64,000 nt of DNA, taken from the NCBI GenBank assembly GCA_027886185.1, contig WOAB01000563.1, forward strand, positions 7,130,001-7,194,000, written 5' to 3'. The position numbers and the translations under genes are program-made. Source of the stretch: Rheum nobile (Eukaryota > Streptophyta > Magnoliopsida > Caryophyllales > Polygonaceae). A model generated the notes under the pieces. The model did not search any database. It was not told the origin of the DNA and saw nothing but the letters and a program-made list of their open reading frames with translations. Positions 1 through 11,924 of the stretch are shown one piece after another. The stretch's first letter is position 1. Every line of letters begins with the position of its first letter.

Positions 1-630
1 CGGCGAGAGAGAGATTCTGAGATGGAGCTTCTGATTCTGTGTTTAATCCGATCCCAGACCTCTCCTTTTATAGCCACAAACCGAGGGAGCTCAATGATGG
101 CTAGGAAGGCGACGTGGAGGGCTACAACGGCGATCGTCAGACGACTCCGGCGACCATCGGGCAAAAACCTCCAGACAACAACTACGGCGGGCGCCGTCAT
201 CAATGCGGCGGGCACGCAGCGTTCGCCGTAAATGCGGCGGTCGCCGTCGCTAAGCATGTCGCGGCCAGCTAGAAGCTGACACGCTGACTCCTCGGGCCCA
301 ACCACGGCGGTCACCGTTTCTGAACGGCGGTCGCCGTTTCTGAACGGCGGTCGCCGTTTCTGAACGGCGGTCGCCGTTTCTCCCTTTTCCCGCCCATTCA
401 GCTTTGAACGGACCTGACGTTAAACCGGGATAAAAATTATCGTACGCGAACGACAATTAAAATCTAAGGCACCTTGTCTGTATATTATTTCACTGAGAAA
501 AATATTACAGATACATAGCACATTATAGAATGTCTCAAACTCTCTGTATTAAATCCGACATACTAAACGGGTGTTCGGGAAAATTCCAAAAATTCCCAAA
601 ATAATCCTTACCGAATTACGGGGTATCACA
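1..630 (-). repeat. T1 3' LTR, right-hand part only
   Basis: Bases 1-630 align with 5547-6128 of the other T1 LTR, starting at the same gagagagagattctgag run and ending in the same ggggtatcaca terminus, which on the minus strand is the TG start of the LTR. About 2.2 kb of this LTR should lie left of the window. It differs from its partner in the number of short GC-rich modules (303-380). Confidence 0.9.
303..380. repeat. 20-bp tandem repeat of a GC-rich palindromic module
   Basis: Four copies of a 20-bp unit (core cggcggtcgccg followed by tttctgaa) begin near 305, 325, 345 and 365. The partner LTR of the same element has a single copy at 5871-5888. The core is an inverted repeat with arms CGGCG and CGCCG around two bases. 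Confidence 0.9.
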
Positions 631-1460
631 TCACCCCCCCTTAAAATAAGTTTCGACCCCGAAACTTGCATTAAGCCAATGAGGATACTACCTCAACACC
701 AATCTTACCACCTGGATCCAACATCCTTAATCACTTCATCCTTGAAATGGATCACACGAGATATTATTCTTAATTCCTTAGGATATCATTCTGAAAATGA
801 TTCATCCGCCTTAATGCTCATGGCACAAACTCACGCATGAGAGATAGCTCCTGATCTCTCCGAACAAAACTCTACAAGTTCATTCCCTTTCCTTAAGAAA
901 TCTCGGAAGAACTCAGCGTATGAGACAACGCTTACCACAGTACTCCTTAGATGTATATAGACAATTCTCCTTACCGAATCTTTAATACATCGGGATTATC
1001 AACATATCCTTAACTGCAACCTTTCTTCTTAGCATAACAACTCCACAACTTAATCTTCCTCAAAGAGTTGCACTTAGCCTTGTAGGTGACATACTCTATG
1101 TATGAAGAAGAATCTTAGGAGTGGATTTAGATTTAAACAACAGAGTCGACCCTGGGATTAACCACACATGGGACGAACATCTAAGTTGTTCACAATACTC
1201 CACCACCATAAGTCTGACAGTCTTTATCCTTACTTGGCATAAGCTGTTCCCGACATTTACATGGTTTCGTATGAACAACTAATTCGCAATGATAACACAT
1301 TCTGAAATTTTCCAAAACACGGAAACACTTCATTAACATCCAAACATTACATTAATTGACAAAAGTCGACCAGGCAGATCTTAATACCACGGAGATTACC
1401 GACACACGTCGTTACTCCTTAATCTTAAAGAAAGTCTTAACACAAATACAACTTAATGGA
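631..1460 (-). other. T1 3' internal non-coding region with polypurine tract
   Basis: On the minus strand this follows the gag stop and ends in a purine run (complement of tcaccccccctta, 631-643) that touches the LTR. That is where the plus-strand primer should be. I find no pol motif in any frame across these 830 bases, so the deletion of pol is complete. Confidence 0.75.
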
Positions 1461-2780
1461 TCAGGGTTCTTCTCCGTTGGCTTGACTCATTATGAAGAGT
1501 CGTTGCCCTTGGCCTGAAGACCCCATAGGCGCTTTGCCTTTATTACGAGCCATAGACTGCTCAGGAGTGGATACCACTGGCCTTGGGTTCTGTCCACCTC
1601 CAACATTTGACGCTTGATAAGACTGCATTGGTCCCTGACCCTTCAGTCTGCAGTATGTTTTTATGTGGCCTTCCCTTCCACAATTATGACACATCCTCTT
1701 GTCCTTTTGGCAAACAAAACTTTTATGCCCCACTTTACCACAATTGTGGCACTGAATTGCTCCGCCGCTCTAACCTGAGCCTCTGGCAGAGTCCGACTGA
1801 GTTGTCTCGGTCTTAGCACGACCAGACCTTTCAAACTTGGTAGGCGATGCCGGTCGTTTGAATGAACCAACCTGGCGATCCTGTTGCCCACCCTTTCCCT
1901 TAACTTGCTTCTCCCTCTTAAAGGCAGACTCCTCCAATGTGACTTCCGTCTTGTAGGCTGCATCAACATATTGTTCTAACGTAGAACAACCATGTCGCAA
2001 CATTAGAGGCTTGATCTTTGGATTCATCCATCCATGGAAGTACCAGATCTTCTGCTCCTCGGTTGACACCTCAGGTCCAGCGTACTGCATCAAGTGATTG
2101 AACTTAGCTGCGAGCTCAGTCACCTTTAACCCATCAGTCTGCAGGTATAGAAATTCCTTATGCTTCTCCTCCCTCATAGCTCGGGAAAAGAAACGATCGG
2201 TCATCTTGGTTTTGAACATGCTCCAATTCAGCTTGGGATGTTCAGCCAGACCGGTGCTCTCCCACCATTCGCTAGCCACATCCTTGAGTTGAAGAGAGGC
2301 GATGTGCACTTTCCCAGCCTCAGTGCAATTAATGTTCCGGAGCAACCGTTCCATATGCGAGAACCAATATGTCACCCTGACTGGTTCTCCAGTACCATCA
2401 TAGCTGTCAGGCCTCATTGAACTCATGACTTTTAATGCTTGCCCGTAAGTTCCTCTGTTTCTGACAACATTGATCTGAGGTACTTGCTCCACTGACTCCT
2501 CAACTTCAGGAGTAGCTTGAGGAACTGGACCACCTTGTGCTTGTGGTGCAACTGGTCGCATAACATATGTGATTGCCTGCATGACAATTTCTCGAATTGC
2601 CTCCACTGCTGCAGCATCAAACAACATCGGAGCGTTGGCCTGAGCTTGGCCATTGCCTCCCTGGTTATTGTTAAAGACAGACTCACGCTCTCCTGTTGGG
2701 TCTGCAACATTCCTTGCATTTGGTCTAGGGTCATTACTCGGCCCAGCACCAGCACAGATAACGTTCCTTGTGTTCACCAT
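1461..2780 (-). pseudogene. T1 gag with one internal stop codon
   Basis: This is a capsid/nucleocapsid polyprotein of a Ty3/gypsy element. The chosen start is the ATG at 2780 (MVNTRN), because the same start is conserved in T2 and the upstream in-frame codon is TTG. The Retrotrans_gag core occupies about residues 120-260 and contains the WWE, FF(S)R and EFL signatures. Near the C-terminus are two CX2CX4HX4C zinc knuckles (CHNCGKVGHKSFVC and CHNCGREGHIKTYC). An amber codon at 1770-1772 lies in frame between the core and the knuckles, so the nucleic-acid-binding tail would not be made without readthrough. Both parts share one frame, so a single base change explains the break. No pol follows. 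Confidence 0.85.
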
Positions 2781-3219
2781 CTGTTTACCGATCAAATTCC
2801 AAGGATTTTATCACGTTAGTATCTTCTGATATACTTATTGTAATAAAATCAACTTAGAATAGATCAACTTGGTAATTTCTATTGATGAACTCAAACCGAG
2901 TTACTAGGTTCTACAACCTTAACTCAAAATGAGAGAACTGGGAATTCAAGCCTTATTGGGTATAGCGAGACCACCTTGGCTTCTCCCGGTTCTTAGGAAG
3001 AGAATAGAATGCACCCATATCATACGGGGCAACGGGGAAGGAATTAGTCTTTCTAGATATAGAAGCAAACTTACTATATCAGACCATATAGAAGACAGGA
3101 CTATGAACGGTGTTTTCAAACTCTTTTCACTTTGAAAAATTCAGAGCCCTTCTTAAAGCATTTTCAAAAACGGATAAATGATTTATAAAAATCCCAAACC
3201 CGTTTTAAAACAACCTTTG

Positions 3220-3231
3220 GCTCTGATACCA
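3220..3231 (-). other. T1 primer-binding site (initiator Met tRNA)
   Basis: On the minus strand TGGTATCAGAGC lies four bases inside the 5' LTR. It is the standard plant PBS complementary to the 3' end of tRNA-iMet and fixes the orientation of the element. Confidence 0.92.
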
Positions 3232-4373
3232 CAACTGTAACACCCCCAAAACTTAACCCTTTTTGGAAAGGTATTACCGCCAGTGACCCCAGTGTTCCTT
3301 ACCGAGATCACCCAAGGCTTTAACGTTTAAATACAAATCATGAAATACAATGATACAAAATGATAACCTTATTCATATAAAACACGAGTCCCGAGATTAC
3401 ATTCCAATCCCGAATAGGACAAACACAGAGTTTAAATAAATTACAACGGAAATCTTAAACAAGGTACATCGGAAGACTTTTAAAAGATATTACAAAAAGG
3501 GTTGTGATCGTAATGATCACCTTCCCAAGGATCTCAACCTGATTAAAAGAAATTATTAAAAACGTCAGAAAACCACCGTCGACTCCATAGTCCTTCTAGT
3601 CTTCTCATCTACACTCTATCTGATGTGCCGAATCGAACGGATGACACCAGCCCACATGCGGAGAACAAAGTTCGTGGGTTAGTCTACTTAAATAGACTAG
3701 CAAGGGTAAAAAGCATAGTGGTTCGAGTGATCGAAACCGTTTACTATCATTGTCCCTCGAATAATAACCGAAGGGACGATACATAACCCAACACTTTCAC
3801 GGAATAACAACAAGAGGTATGCATGAGAGAAGATTCTGGAAGACTTCATCTTCACAGAAATCGACTCGAAAAGAGACTCCAAGAGATTGAGTCTTTAAGG
3901 AAATATGACAAATCTGGAATGTTTAAAGAATCATACAACAATGATTTTAAAAGTTGACTGAGATGCTTCAGTTCATGACCAACCTCATCGCATACAGCGA
4001 ATCCAGATCGGAAAGAGAATGTACTACATTCAAGTCGAGACGAGCTTTCCTAGGTGCACTATTACTTAGCTGCACTACTCGCCATGGGTTTATTAATCAT
4101 GTGCACTCGGGCACATATCTTATTTAATTACAAAACACACATTACTGAAACACGTTAATGTTATTAAGAGCGGCACACAGCTTAAATCTCAGGGTGACAA
4201 TCATGTCGACCCAAATTAAAACACACACAACCCACACGCGGGACTTAACATTATTAAGCCGAGAAACAACGGCGTTATTATTACACCGGGTGACCTTACG
4301 TTCACCCTGATTGCACTATTATAGTGCTTACACTTTAATTATGTGCTTAACTGTACTTATCTTATTAAATTAC

Positions 4374-4404
<31 letters not shown>
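4374..4404. repeat. (AC)n microsatellite
   Basis: About 15 uninterrupted AC dinucleotides inside the T1 5' LTR. T2 lacks it at the matching place, so it expanded after the two copies diverged. Confidence 0.95.
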
Positions 4405-4406
<2 letters not shown>

Positions 4407-5728
4407 TTGAGGCTTTTAATATTATTCCGAGAACACGGAAGTTATTATTACACCGGGTGATCTTACGTTCACCCTGATTGCACTGCCACAGCGCTTATAG
4501 TTTATTTTACAGGGTGACAGTTACGTCCACCCCAATGCACTAGCTAAGTGCTTAAAACACAGGACTGCAATTAAGCTCATCCAACGGCGCTTGCAAGGCG
4601 CTTAAAACACTTCAGATCCTTACATGTGGATAAGAAGCATAGGTCATGACCCTTAAATTATTCGGCAATAACCCCGAGGAATATTATGATTTAAAGAAAC
4701 GACAAATCCTTACTTGGATTAGCGTTCCTACGCACATTAAGTTATAAAGAAACGACTAATCCTTACTTGGATTAGCGTTCCTACAAACACTCGTGTTAAC
4801 TAAACAGTCTAACACAGCAATTATTCACATTAAAGCCATCCAGGCAATTAACTTAAACATAGAGATAATAGAAACAGCTAATCCTTACTTGGATTAGTTT
4901 TCCTATTAATCCACACAAATGCCCGGAAGGCGAATCACAGATAGTAGCGTCGTTCTAGCAGATATACAACCTATTATATGATTTTCCAAAACAGTTTATA
5001 AAACCTTTTCCAGATAAACACAGTAATCATTCCAAATTAATTACTCAGATAAACAACTGATAATTAATGTAAATATGGAACGATGAGCAAGAGCGAACCG
5101 CCACTTGCCTTAGTCCGCTGTAGATCTGGAACAAAGCAGAGACAACGGGATTCCGGGCTCGACACGCGTATAGCTCCACTAGCATAAACACCTTCGAGTC
5201 GACCCAAAAAGGAACCCTAGGTTAGATCCGACATAACTAGTACGAATCTAAGGAAAGACGAAAGGAAATCGAAAGAAACGATGCCACGACGACAACCAAC
5301 CAAGCCAAAGCCACGAAGGCCTTCTGGGCACTGGCGGCGGTCGCCGTTCTTGGCGGCGGTCGCCGTGAAGAACACGGTCGACAGAGACGAGAGAAATCTC
5401 ACCAAAACAAAGCACGTTTCGACCCCTTTCCGCCTTGCTTGGTTTCTGACCTCCAAAGGCAACCAAGAGGCTTCAAAAGGGCTGCTGGAAACACCACCAA
5501 ATGACACCGACGAGGGCTTTAGAAATTCCGGCAAAGGGCACAACTCCGGCGAGAGAGAGATTCTGAGATGGAGCTTCTGATTCTGTGTTTAATCCGATCC
5601 CAGACCTCTCCTTTTATAGCCACAAACCGAGGGAGCTCAATGATGGCTAGGAAGGCGACGTGGAGGGCTACAACGGCGATCGTCAGACGACTCCGGCGAC
5701 CATCGGGCAAAAACCTCCAGACAACAAC

Positions 5729-5785
5729 TACGGCGGGCGCCGTAATAACTGCGGCGGGCGCCGTCATCAATGCGGCGGGCACGCG
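5729..5785. repeat. GC-rich inverted modules in T1 5' LTR
   Basis: Two adjacent copies of cggcgggcgccgt plus a partial third. The matching place in the 3' LTR (184-215) has one full copy plus the partial, so one 21-bp unit was gained or lost between the two LTRs of a single element. Confidence 0.85.
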
Positions 5786-6128
5786 GTGATCGCCGTAAAT
5801 GTGGCGGTTGTCGTCGCTAAGCCTGTCATGGCTAGCTAGAAGCTGACACGCTGACTCCTCGGGCCCAACCACGGCGGTCGCCGTTTCTCCCTTTTCCCGC
5901 CCATTCAGCTTTGAACGGACCTGACGTTAAACCGGGATAAAAATTATCATACGCGAACGACAATTAAAATCTAAGGCACCTTGTCTGTATATTATTTCAC
6001 TGAGAAAAATATTACAGATACAGAGCACATTACAGAATGTCTCAAACTCTCTGTATTAAATCCGACGTACTAAACGGGTGTTCGGGAAAATTCCCAAAAT
6101 AATCCTTACCGAATTACGGGGTATCACA

Positions 6129-7096
6129 ATGTCCGTCTTTGCTCGGCCAGACTTGGCAAAGCTAGACGGTGGCGCAGGTCGTTTGAATCCACCACCCTGA
6201 TTCTGATTCTGATTCTGCATCGACCTCTGTCGGATGCGTCTCTTCGTTGACTCCTCCAGAGTCACTTCCAGCTTGTAGGCAACATCCATATACTGCTCCA
6301 GAGTAAAGAATGTGTGGTGCACCATTAACGGCTTGATATCTGGACTCATCCACTCATAGAAGTACCAGATCTTTTGTGCCTTGCTGGTTATCTCATCTGG
6401 GGCGTATTGTAGAAGATGATTGAACTTGGTTGCCAGCTCGGATACCTTCAATCCATCAGTCTTGGGGTACAGAAACTCCTTGTGTTTCTCCTCTCTCATA
6501 ACACGAGAGAAGAAACGGTCAATCATTTTGGTCTTAAACATCGACCAGGTCAATACAGGGCTATCGGCTAAGCCTGTACTCTCCCACCATTCACTAGCAT
6601 CCTCCTTCAGCTACAGAGAAGCTATGTGGACCTTTTCAACGTCAGTACAGTCCACATTACGGAACAGCCGTTCTATGTGAGAGAACCAATGGGTCACCTT
6701 GACTGGCTCCCCTTTTCCGTTGAAGCTGTCAGGCCTCATAGAACTGATGGTTTTCAGAGCACGACCATAGTTGTCCCTAGTCCTGACTGCATTCTCCTGG
6801 ACATCATGGTTTCTTGGCTCCTCAAATCTAGGAACCGGTGGGGGAATCGACACGCCTTGTGCCTGTGGCACATTTGGTCGCATAGCATCATCGATAACTT
6901 GCATGACAATTCCTCGAATTGTCTCCACTGCTGCAGCATCAAACACCACTGGTGCATTACTCTGATTCCGATCATTGCCCCCAGATTGATTATGGGATTC
7001 AAATACATGCTCACCTTGGCCAACATCTCTTATGATTGGTCTGGGACCCTGACTAGTCCCAACACCAGCTCGAACCGTGTTCCTTGTGTTCACCAT
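6129..7096 (-). pseudogene. T2 gag, 5' part, broken by the T1 insertion
   Basis: Start ATG at 7096 (MVNTRN, as in T1). The gag core has the same order of motifs as T1 (WWESTGLA, FFSRVMREE, EFLYPKTDG). An in-frame amber codon at 6611-6613 splits the core. The frame then continues to 6129, where T1 sequence starts in mid-gene before the zinc knuckles. The open frame runs a few codons into the LTR by chance. No function is expected. Confidence 0.85.
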
Positions 7097-7494
7097 CTGT
7101 TTACCGATCAAATTCCAAGTTATTTATACATTAATATCATTCAAACATGCTTAATGTAGTAAAATTACTCAGAATAGATCAACTAGGTATTTTATAGATG
7201 AACTGGAACTGTTACACAAGCTACACATAAGTCTATCATCCGAGCGCTAGGACAAAAATTGCTCGAAGATAAAAGTGTTTCACAGAGTACTTGCCGCAAT
7301 ACTGAAATATTACACAAAGTACATACTGAAATACTAAGAAAGGAAACTACTACGATAGGAAATGCCAATCCTCATCAAGGCGCTCCAAAACGTCTCCTAT
7401 AAGACTGGCTACTCGTACAAGGTCTCTTCGGACTAGGCTCACCATCGAGCTCTGGCGATGGGTTTCGCACCCTGCTCGGTCCTGGGTCACATGG

Positions 7495-8250
7495 CTATGG
7501 TGACTCAGACCCAACCTCAGTCGTGCAAAATAAAGGATCATCCATAAGAGGTCCTCCTATCCCAGCCCTCCTCTGAGCGCTAGAGATCGCCTGATCCATT
7601 TGCTGTTGCTGCTCCATATGAGAGCTCATTTCGCTCTGGCGAAGGATCTCTCTCAACTCAGCCTCTGATCTCCTCCTCCTCCGAGGCGGAGTAGGCGGAT
7701 AGTCCTCGTGGATCATGGTCGGGCCACTCCTCCCAATATCGTGCTCAATGTACAGTGCCTCCCAATCAGCATCAGTCATGAGTGCATAAGCCGGCACTGG
7801 TGATAGTTCTGGACTGGGGGGAATAAACTGCATCCCCGACTCCTGACTGTCTACCAGCAAGTGCCTCAAGTTGTCTGGCTCCTGGCTATGCTCTTCCAGG
7901 TCCATCTCGGGGTCCTCCTCAGGATCATCTTCGATGGGATCCTCATCCTCGGGATCAATCTCGATCTGGTAATCGTCATCGTAATGCCCTAAGGCGTATC
8001 TAGACGACTCACCCACTTCTTGCACTGCTTCCTCCCTGAGTGGCTCTACAGGTGCAGCTATAGTGACCACTGCATCCCTAGGCGTAAGGACAACAAACTC
8101 GGGAATCACATACTTGATGTCCTCGGGCGGGCTACTCGGGCCTCCAACCTCGAAACATCGCTGAGGGATCGGAAAATCTAGCCTGCCTGGAGACAGCGGG
8201 TCCGTCTTGGCGTCCTCCGACCCCCCATCAAGAGAAAAGCACGCACCCAT
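7495..8250 (-). CDS. Extra ORF upstream of T2 gag, unknown function
   Basis: A 251-residue open frame starting with ATG at 8250 (MGACFSLDGG), between the PBS and gag of T2. No domain is recognised. It is acidic: residues about 80-115 are dominated by Asp, Glu and Pro, and the later part carries a basic PPRRRRRSE stretch followed by a Gln-rich, probably helical segment (MEQQQQMDQ). T1 keeps the sequence around the start (near 3010-3060) but has lost nearly all of the ORF, so the frame is optional for the family. Some plant gypsy elements have additional sense ORFs ahead of gag, and this could be one. It could also be captured host sequence. The 398 bases between it and gag show nothing coding. 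Confidence 0.45.
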   Translation of the reverse strand: MGACFSLDGGSEDAKTDPLSPGRLDFPIPQRCFEVGGPSSPPEDIKYVIPEFVVLTPRDAVVTIAAPVEPLREEAVQEVGESSRYALGHYDDDYQIEIDPEDEDPIEDDPEEDPEMDLEEHSQEPDNLRHLLVDSQESGMQFIPPSPELSPVPAYALMTDADWEALYIEHDIGRSGPTMIHEDYPPTPPRRRRRSEAELREILRQSEMSSHMEQQQQMDQAISSAQRRAGIGGPLMDDPLFCTTEVGSESP

Positions 8251-8442
8251 TCTACATGATAACGAGGAAGGAGTTAGTCTTTCTAGACATAGAAGCAAGC
8301 TTACTACATCAGACTATATAGAAGACACGACTATGAACGGTGTTTTGAAATTCTTTTTACTTTGAAAATTTCGAGCCCCTTTAAAGTATTTTCAAAAACG
8401 GATAAATGATATAAAAATCCCAAACCCGTTTTAAAACCTTTT

Positions 8443-8454
8443 GCTCTGATACCA
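8443..8454 (-). other. T2 primer-binding site (initiator Met tRNA)
   Basis: Minus-strand TGGTATCAGAGC, four bases inside the LTR, identical in placement to T1. Confidence 0.92.
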
Positions 8455-8458
8455 CAAC

Positions 8459-10934
8459 TGTAACACCCCAAAAACTCAACCCTTTTGGAAATGTATTACC
8501 GCCAGTGACCCCAGTGTTCCTTACCGAGATCACACAAGGCTTTACCATTTAAATACAATTTATGAAATACAAATGATACATAATGATCAAAGCATTCAAT
8601 TCCAAAACATAACATTGTCAAAGAAACATGAGTTACGGGATTACAACCCAATCCCGAATAGGCTAACACAGAGTTTAAACCAAATACAGCGGAAGTCTTA
8701 TAAAGTAGGGTACAGCGGAAGTCTTATAAAACACATTACAACCAAAGTCATTGCCCAAAAGATCTCAACCTGATTAACAAAATAACTAAAACATTCGAAA
8801 ACCACCGTCGACTCCATAGTCCTTCTATTCTTCTGAACTACTTTCTATCTGATATGCCGAATCGAACGGATGACACCAGCCCACATGCGGAGAACAAAGT
8901 TCATGAGTTAGTCTACTTGAATAGACTAGCAAGGGTACAAAGCAGAAGGTTCGATGTAGTTGTATTAGGTTAGACTTATCGTTTCTCGAATGATAACCGA
9001 TAACGATAATCAACCTTCATACTTCTACAGAAAATAACAAGAGGTATGCACAAGAGAAGACTCTGGAAGACTGAATCATTACAGAAATCAACTCAAAGGA
9101 AGACTCCAACGGAAGTGAGTCTTAAGGAATTATGTCAAATCTGGAAAGTTTAAAGAATCATACAACAATGATTTAAAAGCTGACTGAGATGCTTCGGTTC
9201 ACGACCAACCTCACCGCATACAGCGAATCCAGATTGGAAAGAGAACGTACTATGATCAAAGTCGAGATGAGTTTTCCTAGCTGTACTATAACTTAGCTGT
9301 ACTACTCGCTGAAGGTTTATTAATTATGTGCGTCGAGTAGCACTTATCTGATTTATATTTCAGAACACACATCACGTTATTAGACTTTTACATGTGTACC
9401 CCACCATTGGGATGACACATCTTAGTATACGTTTCGTCGAGAGTGACGCACACCGGAAGGTTTGTGACACTAGCTAAGTGTCCTGCCTCTACACACTTGT
9501 GAAAGAGACCGGTCATGACCTTAAAATGGTATTGGATGGGTACGAGCCACCCCTCTACCTGATTATAAAGAAATGACTGGACAGAGTCTGAGTAACGTTC
9601 CTATCTAACAGTGCTAACTAAACAGTTCCAGCACAACAATAGTTCGGATAAATCCACATAAATGCCCGCAAGGCGATCATAAATAATAGCGTTGTTCTAA
9701 CATATATACAACCTATTATATGATTTTCCAAAACAGTTTATAAAATCATTTCCAGACAAACACAATAATCGTTCCAAATTAATTACTCAATTGAAATAAC
9801 TGATAATTAATGTAAGTATGGAACAATGAGCAAGAGCGAACCGCCACTTGCCTTAATCCGCCGAATAGAAACAAGCCTAACGATGACGGGATTCCGGGCT
9901 CGACACGGGTATAGCTCCGACAGCACAACAACCTTCGAGTCGACCCATAAGAGAAACCCTAAGTTAGATCCGACATAACAACAGTACGAATCTAAAGACG
10001 ACGAAAGAAATCGAAAGGAAACGACGCCACAACGACGACCACCAAAGCCAAAAGTCAAAGAGGCATTCTGGGCTCTGGAGGCGGTCACCGTTCTTGGCGG
10101 CGGTCGCCGCAGTTCATCACGGCGGGTGCCGTGAAGAACACGGCGGTCGCCGTGAAGAACTCCGACGACAGAAACGGCGAGAAAACTCACCCAAAACACG
10201 AGCGACTCGGCCTCCTTCGACTTGCTTTGGTTTCTAACCACCAAGGGCTACCAAAAGCTTCACAAAAGGCACACTGGAACACCACCAAACGACACCGGCG
10301 AAAGCTCCATAATCCGGCGAGGCAAGAACTCCGGCGAGGCACAATTTTGGGAGAGCTTGGGCTATGGAATCGGGTCCAATCCGACCTCCAAGCACCTCCT
10401 TAAATAGCCAAAGCACCGGGAACACAATGATGGCCCTACGACGAGGCGGAGCAGGCCTACTTCGGCGCGTCAGAGGCTCGCCGGCGACCATCGGGCAAAG
10501 ACCTCCGGACAACGACGACGGGCGCCACGGAGAGCAAGGGTCGCCGCCTCACAAATTGCCTACGGCGGGCGCCGTACTGCACGGCGGTCGCCGCCACTAG
10601 GCCTTGCGCCCAGCTAGGAAGACGACCACGCCAGTCCTCGAGCCTGGCGACGGCGGGCGCCGCCATAAATGCGGCGGTCGCCGCCCCTGTGGCTTCGCGC
10701 CCATTCTGGTTTTGAACGACAACAACTTTAACCTGGGATAAAATTATCGTACGCGAACGAGTATTAAAATCCAAAGTACGTCGTCTGTATTTTATTTCAC
10801 TGAGAAAAATATTACAGATACAGAGCACATTACAGAATGTCTCCAACTTTCTGAATTAAATCCGACGTATATACCGGATACTCGGGAAAATCCCGGAACT
10901 CCAGAAATAACTTACAAAAATATGGGGTATCACA
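8459..10934 (-). repeat. T2 5' LTR, 2476 bp
   Basis: Ends tgtaacaccc and ggggtatcaca, as in T1. The right edge (10934/10935) joins copia pol sequence of V. The LTR carries several family-specific GC-rich inverted modules near 10078-10150, 10500-10600 and 10645-10690. Overall similarity to the T1 LTR is clear at both ends and weaker in the middle (about 9300-9700), where blocks are missing. Confidence 0.9.
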
Positions 10935-11740
10935 GAATGATACACAACAATTAGGGAAGGAAAACAGGGAAGAAAATTCTAATCCCTCTTCTAGTATTCA
11001 GTCTTCTGATATGCATGAACTGGATAACTATCAGCTCACTAGAGATAGAGCCCCAAGACTTAGAATCCCTAATAAGAAATTTTCTTCCAATATTGTTGAG
11101 TATATCTACTGCACAGATTATGTGAATCTTATTAACTATGCATTCATGACTGCCACTGTTTTAAAACAATGTCATACATCTGATACATATGAGCAAGCTG
11201 TTAGATGTCCTGATGCTAAGAAATGGCTGAGTGCCATGCATGAGGAAATTGAATCTATGAAATTCAGTAGGACTTGAACTTTAGTGCATAAACCTAATAA
11301 TGCTAAATTCATTGATTGCAAATGGATTTACAAGATTAAAGAGGGCAATAGTCTTAATGACCCCCTAGGTTTTAAGCTAGATTGGTGGCCAAGAGCTTTA
11401 CCTAGAGAGAGGGTATAGATTATAATGACATATTTGCACTTGTGGTTAAATACAAGACTATGAGACTCTTACTTACTATGTGCACTGTGTTTGATTGGGA
11501 ACTTGAGCAAATGGATGTAAATATTGCTTTCTTACATGGAAATTTAGAAGAACAATCTACATGAGTCAGCCCAAGGGCTTTGTTGATATGAAAAATCCAG
11601 ACTTTGCATGCCTTCTTAGAAAATCCATTTATGGGTTAAAATAGTCTCCTAGGCAATGGAACTTGAAATTTGATGCATGCATGAAAAAGCTTTTCATAGA
11701 AGCAGTTATGACACTTGCTTATCTTACAAAAAATGTTAAA
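10935..11740 (+). pseudogene. V: Ty1/copia pol fragment (linker and first half of RT)
   Basis: Plus strand. From about 11170 the frame reads as the copia region ahead of RT (AMHEEIESM, then CKWIYKIKEG), followed by the RT block EQMDVNIAFLHGNLEE near 11505 and SIYGLK near 11625. Stops at 11275-11277 and near 11640, plus at least two frameshifts, make it non-functional. It breaks off before the catalytic YVDD box. RNase H of the same sort resumes at 16630. Between the two pieces about 130 codons of RT and connection are missing, so the A derivative did not simply insert: DNA was also lost. Confidence 0.8.
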
Positions 11741-11924
11741 ACTCGACGACGGAACTTGAGTTTGAAGACCGCCGCAACACCAGAGACATGTGCTTTCATT
11801 GATTTACCGCCAGCAACAACTTCCACGTCCAAGCCAACTCGACGACGGTTGTGAGTACCTTTCCGCTTTTCCATGTGCTTCATTCTTTTTTGTCTTTCAT
11901 TACATTGAGGACAATAAAATGTTT

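Larger units (their letters stand above)
1..6128 (-). mobile_element. T1: gag-only Ty3/gypsy LTR element (3' LTR cut by window edge)
   Basis: On the minus strand the order is 5' LTR (3236-6128), PBS for initiator Met-tRNA (3220-3231), gag (1461-2780), a short non-coding stretch, a polypurine tract touching 630, then the 3' LTR (1-630 visible). No protease, RT, RNase H or integrase is present between gag and the PPT, so this copy depends on other elements for replication, like the TR-GAG class of plant elements. The LTR is long (2.9 kb) and gag is of the chromovirus-like sort (Tekay/Del-like is my best guess). Without pol the lineage cannot be settled. The right edge cuts straight into the gag of T2, so T1 inserted into T2. 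Confidence 0.85.
3236..6128 (-). repeat. T1 5' LTR, 2893 bp
   Basis: Plus-strand ends are tgtaacaccc and ggggtatcaca, giving TG...CA termini on the minus strand. The right edge abuts gag codons of T2 directly with no polypurine tract, which marks it as an insertion edge rather than the 3' end of T2. Inside are an AC microsatellite (4374-4404), three copies of a block containing cttacttggattag (about 4710, 4765 and 4885) and several GC-rich inverted modules (5329-5367, 5729-5785, 5871-5888). Short open frames within it show no recognisable domain. Confidence 0.9.
6129..10934 (-). mobile_element. T2: 5' part of a related Ty3/gypsy element, interrupted by T1
   Basis: Minus strand: 5' LTR (8459-10934), tRNA-iMet PBS (8443-8454), an extra upstream ORF (7495-8250), then gag, which runs into the outer edge of the T1 5' LTR at 6129. 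The rest of gag, any pol and the 3' LTR are expected left of the window. T2 is the same family as T1 (same LTR ends, PBS spacing and gag) but its LTR is 417 bp shorter. Its outer right edge lies in copia pol sequence of V. If the T1 insertion is simple, the five bases 6129-6133 (atgtc) should recur just left of the missing T1 LTR end. Confidence 0.82.

Noticed and set aside
6129..6129. Direct junction of T2 gag to an LTR read as a deletion derivative of T2
   Set aside because: A deletion ending exactly at the LTR terminus without polypurine tract is unlikely. Insertion of T1 into gag explains it better.
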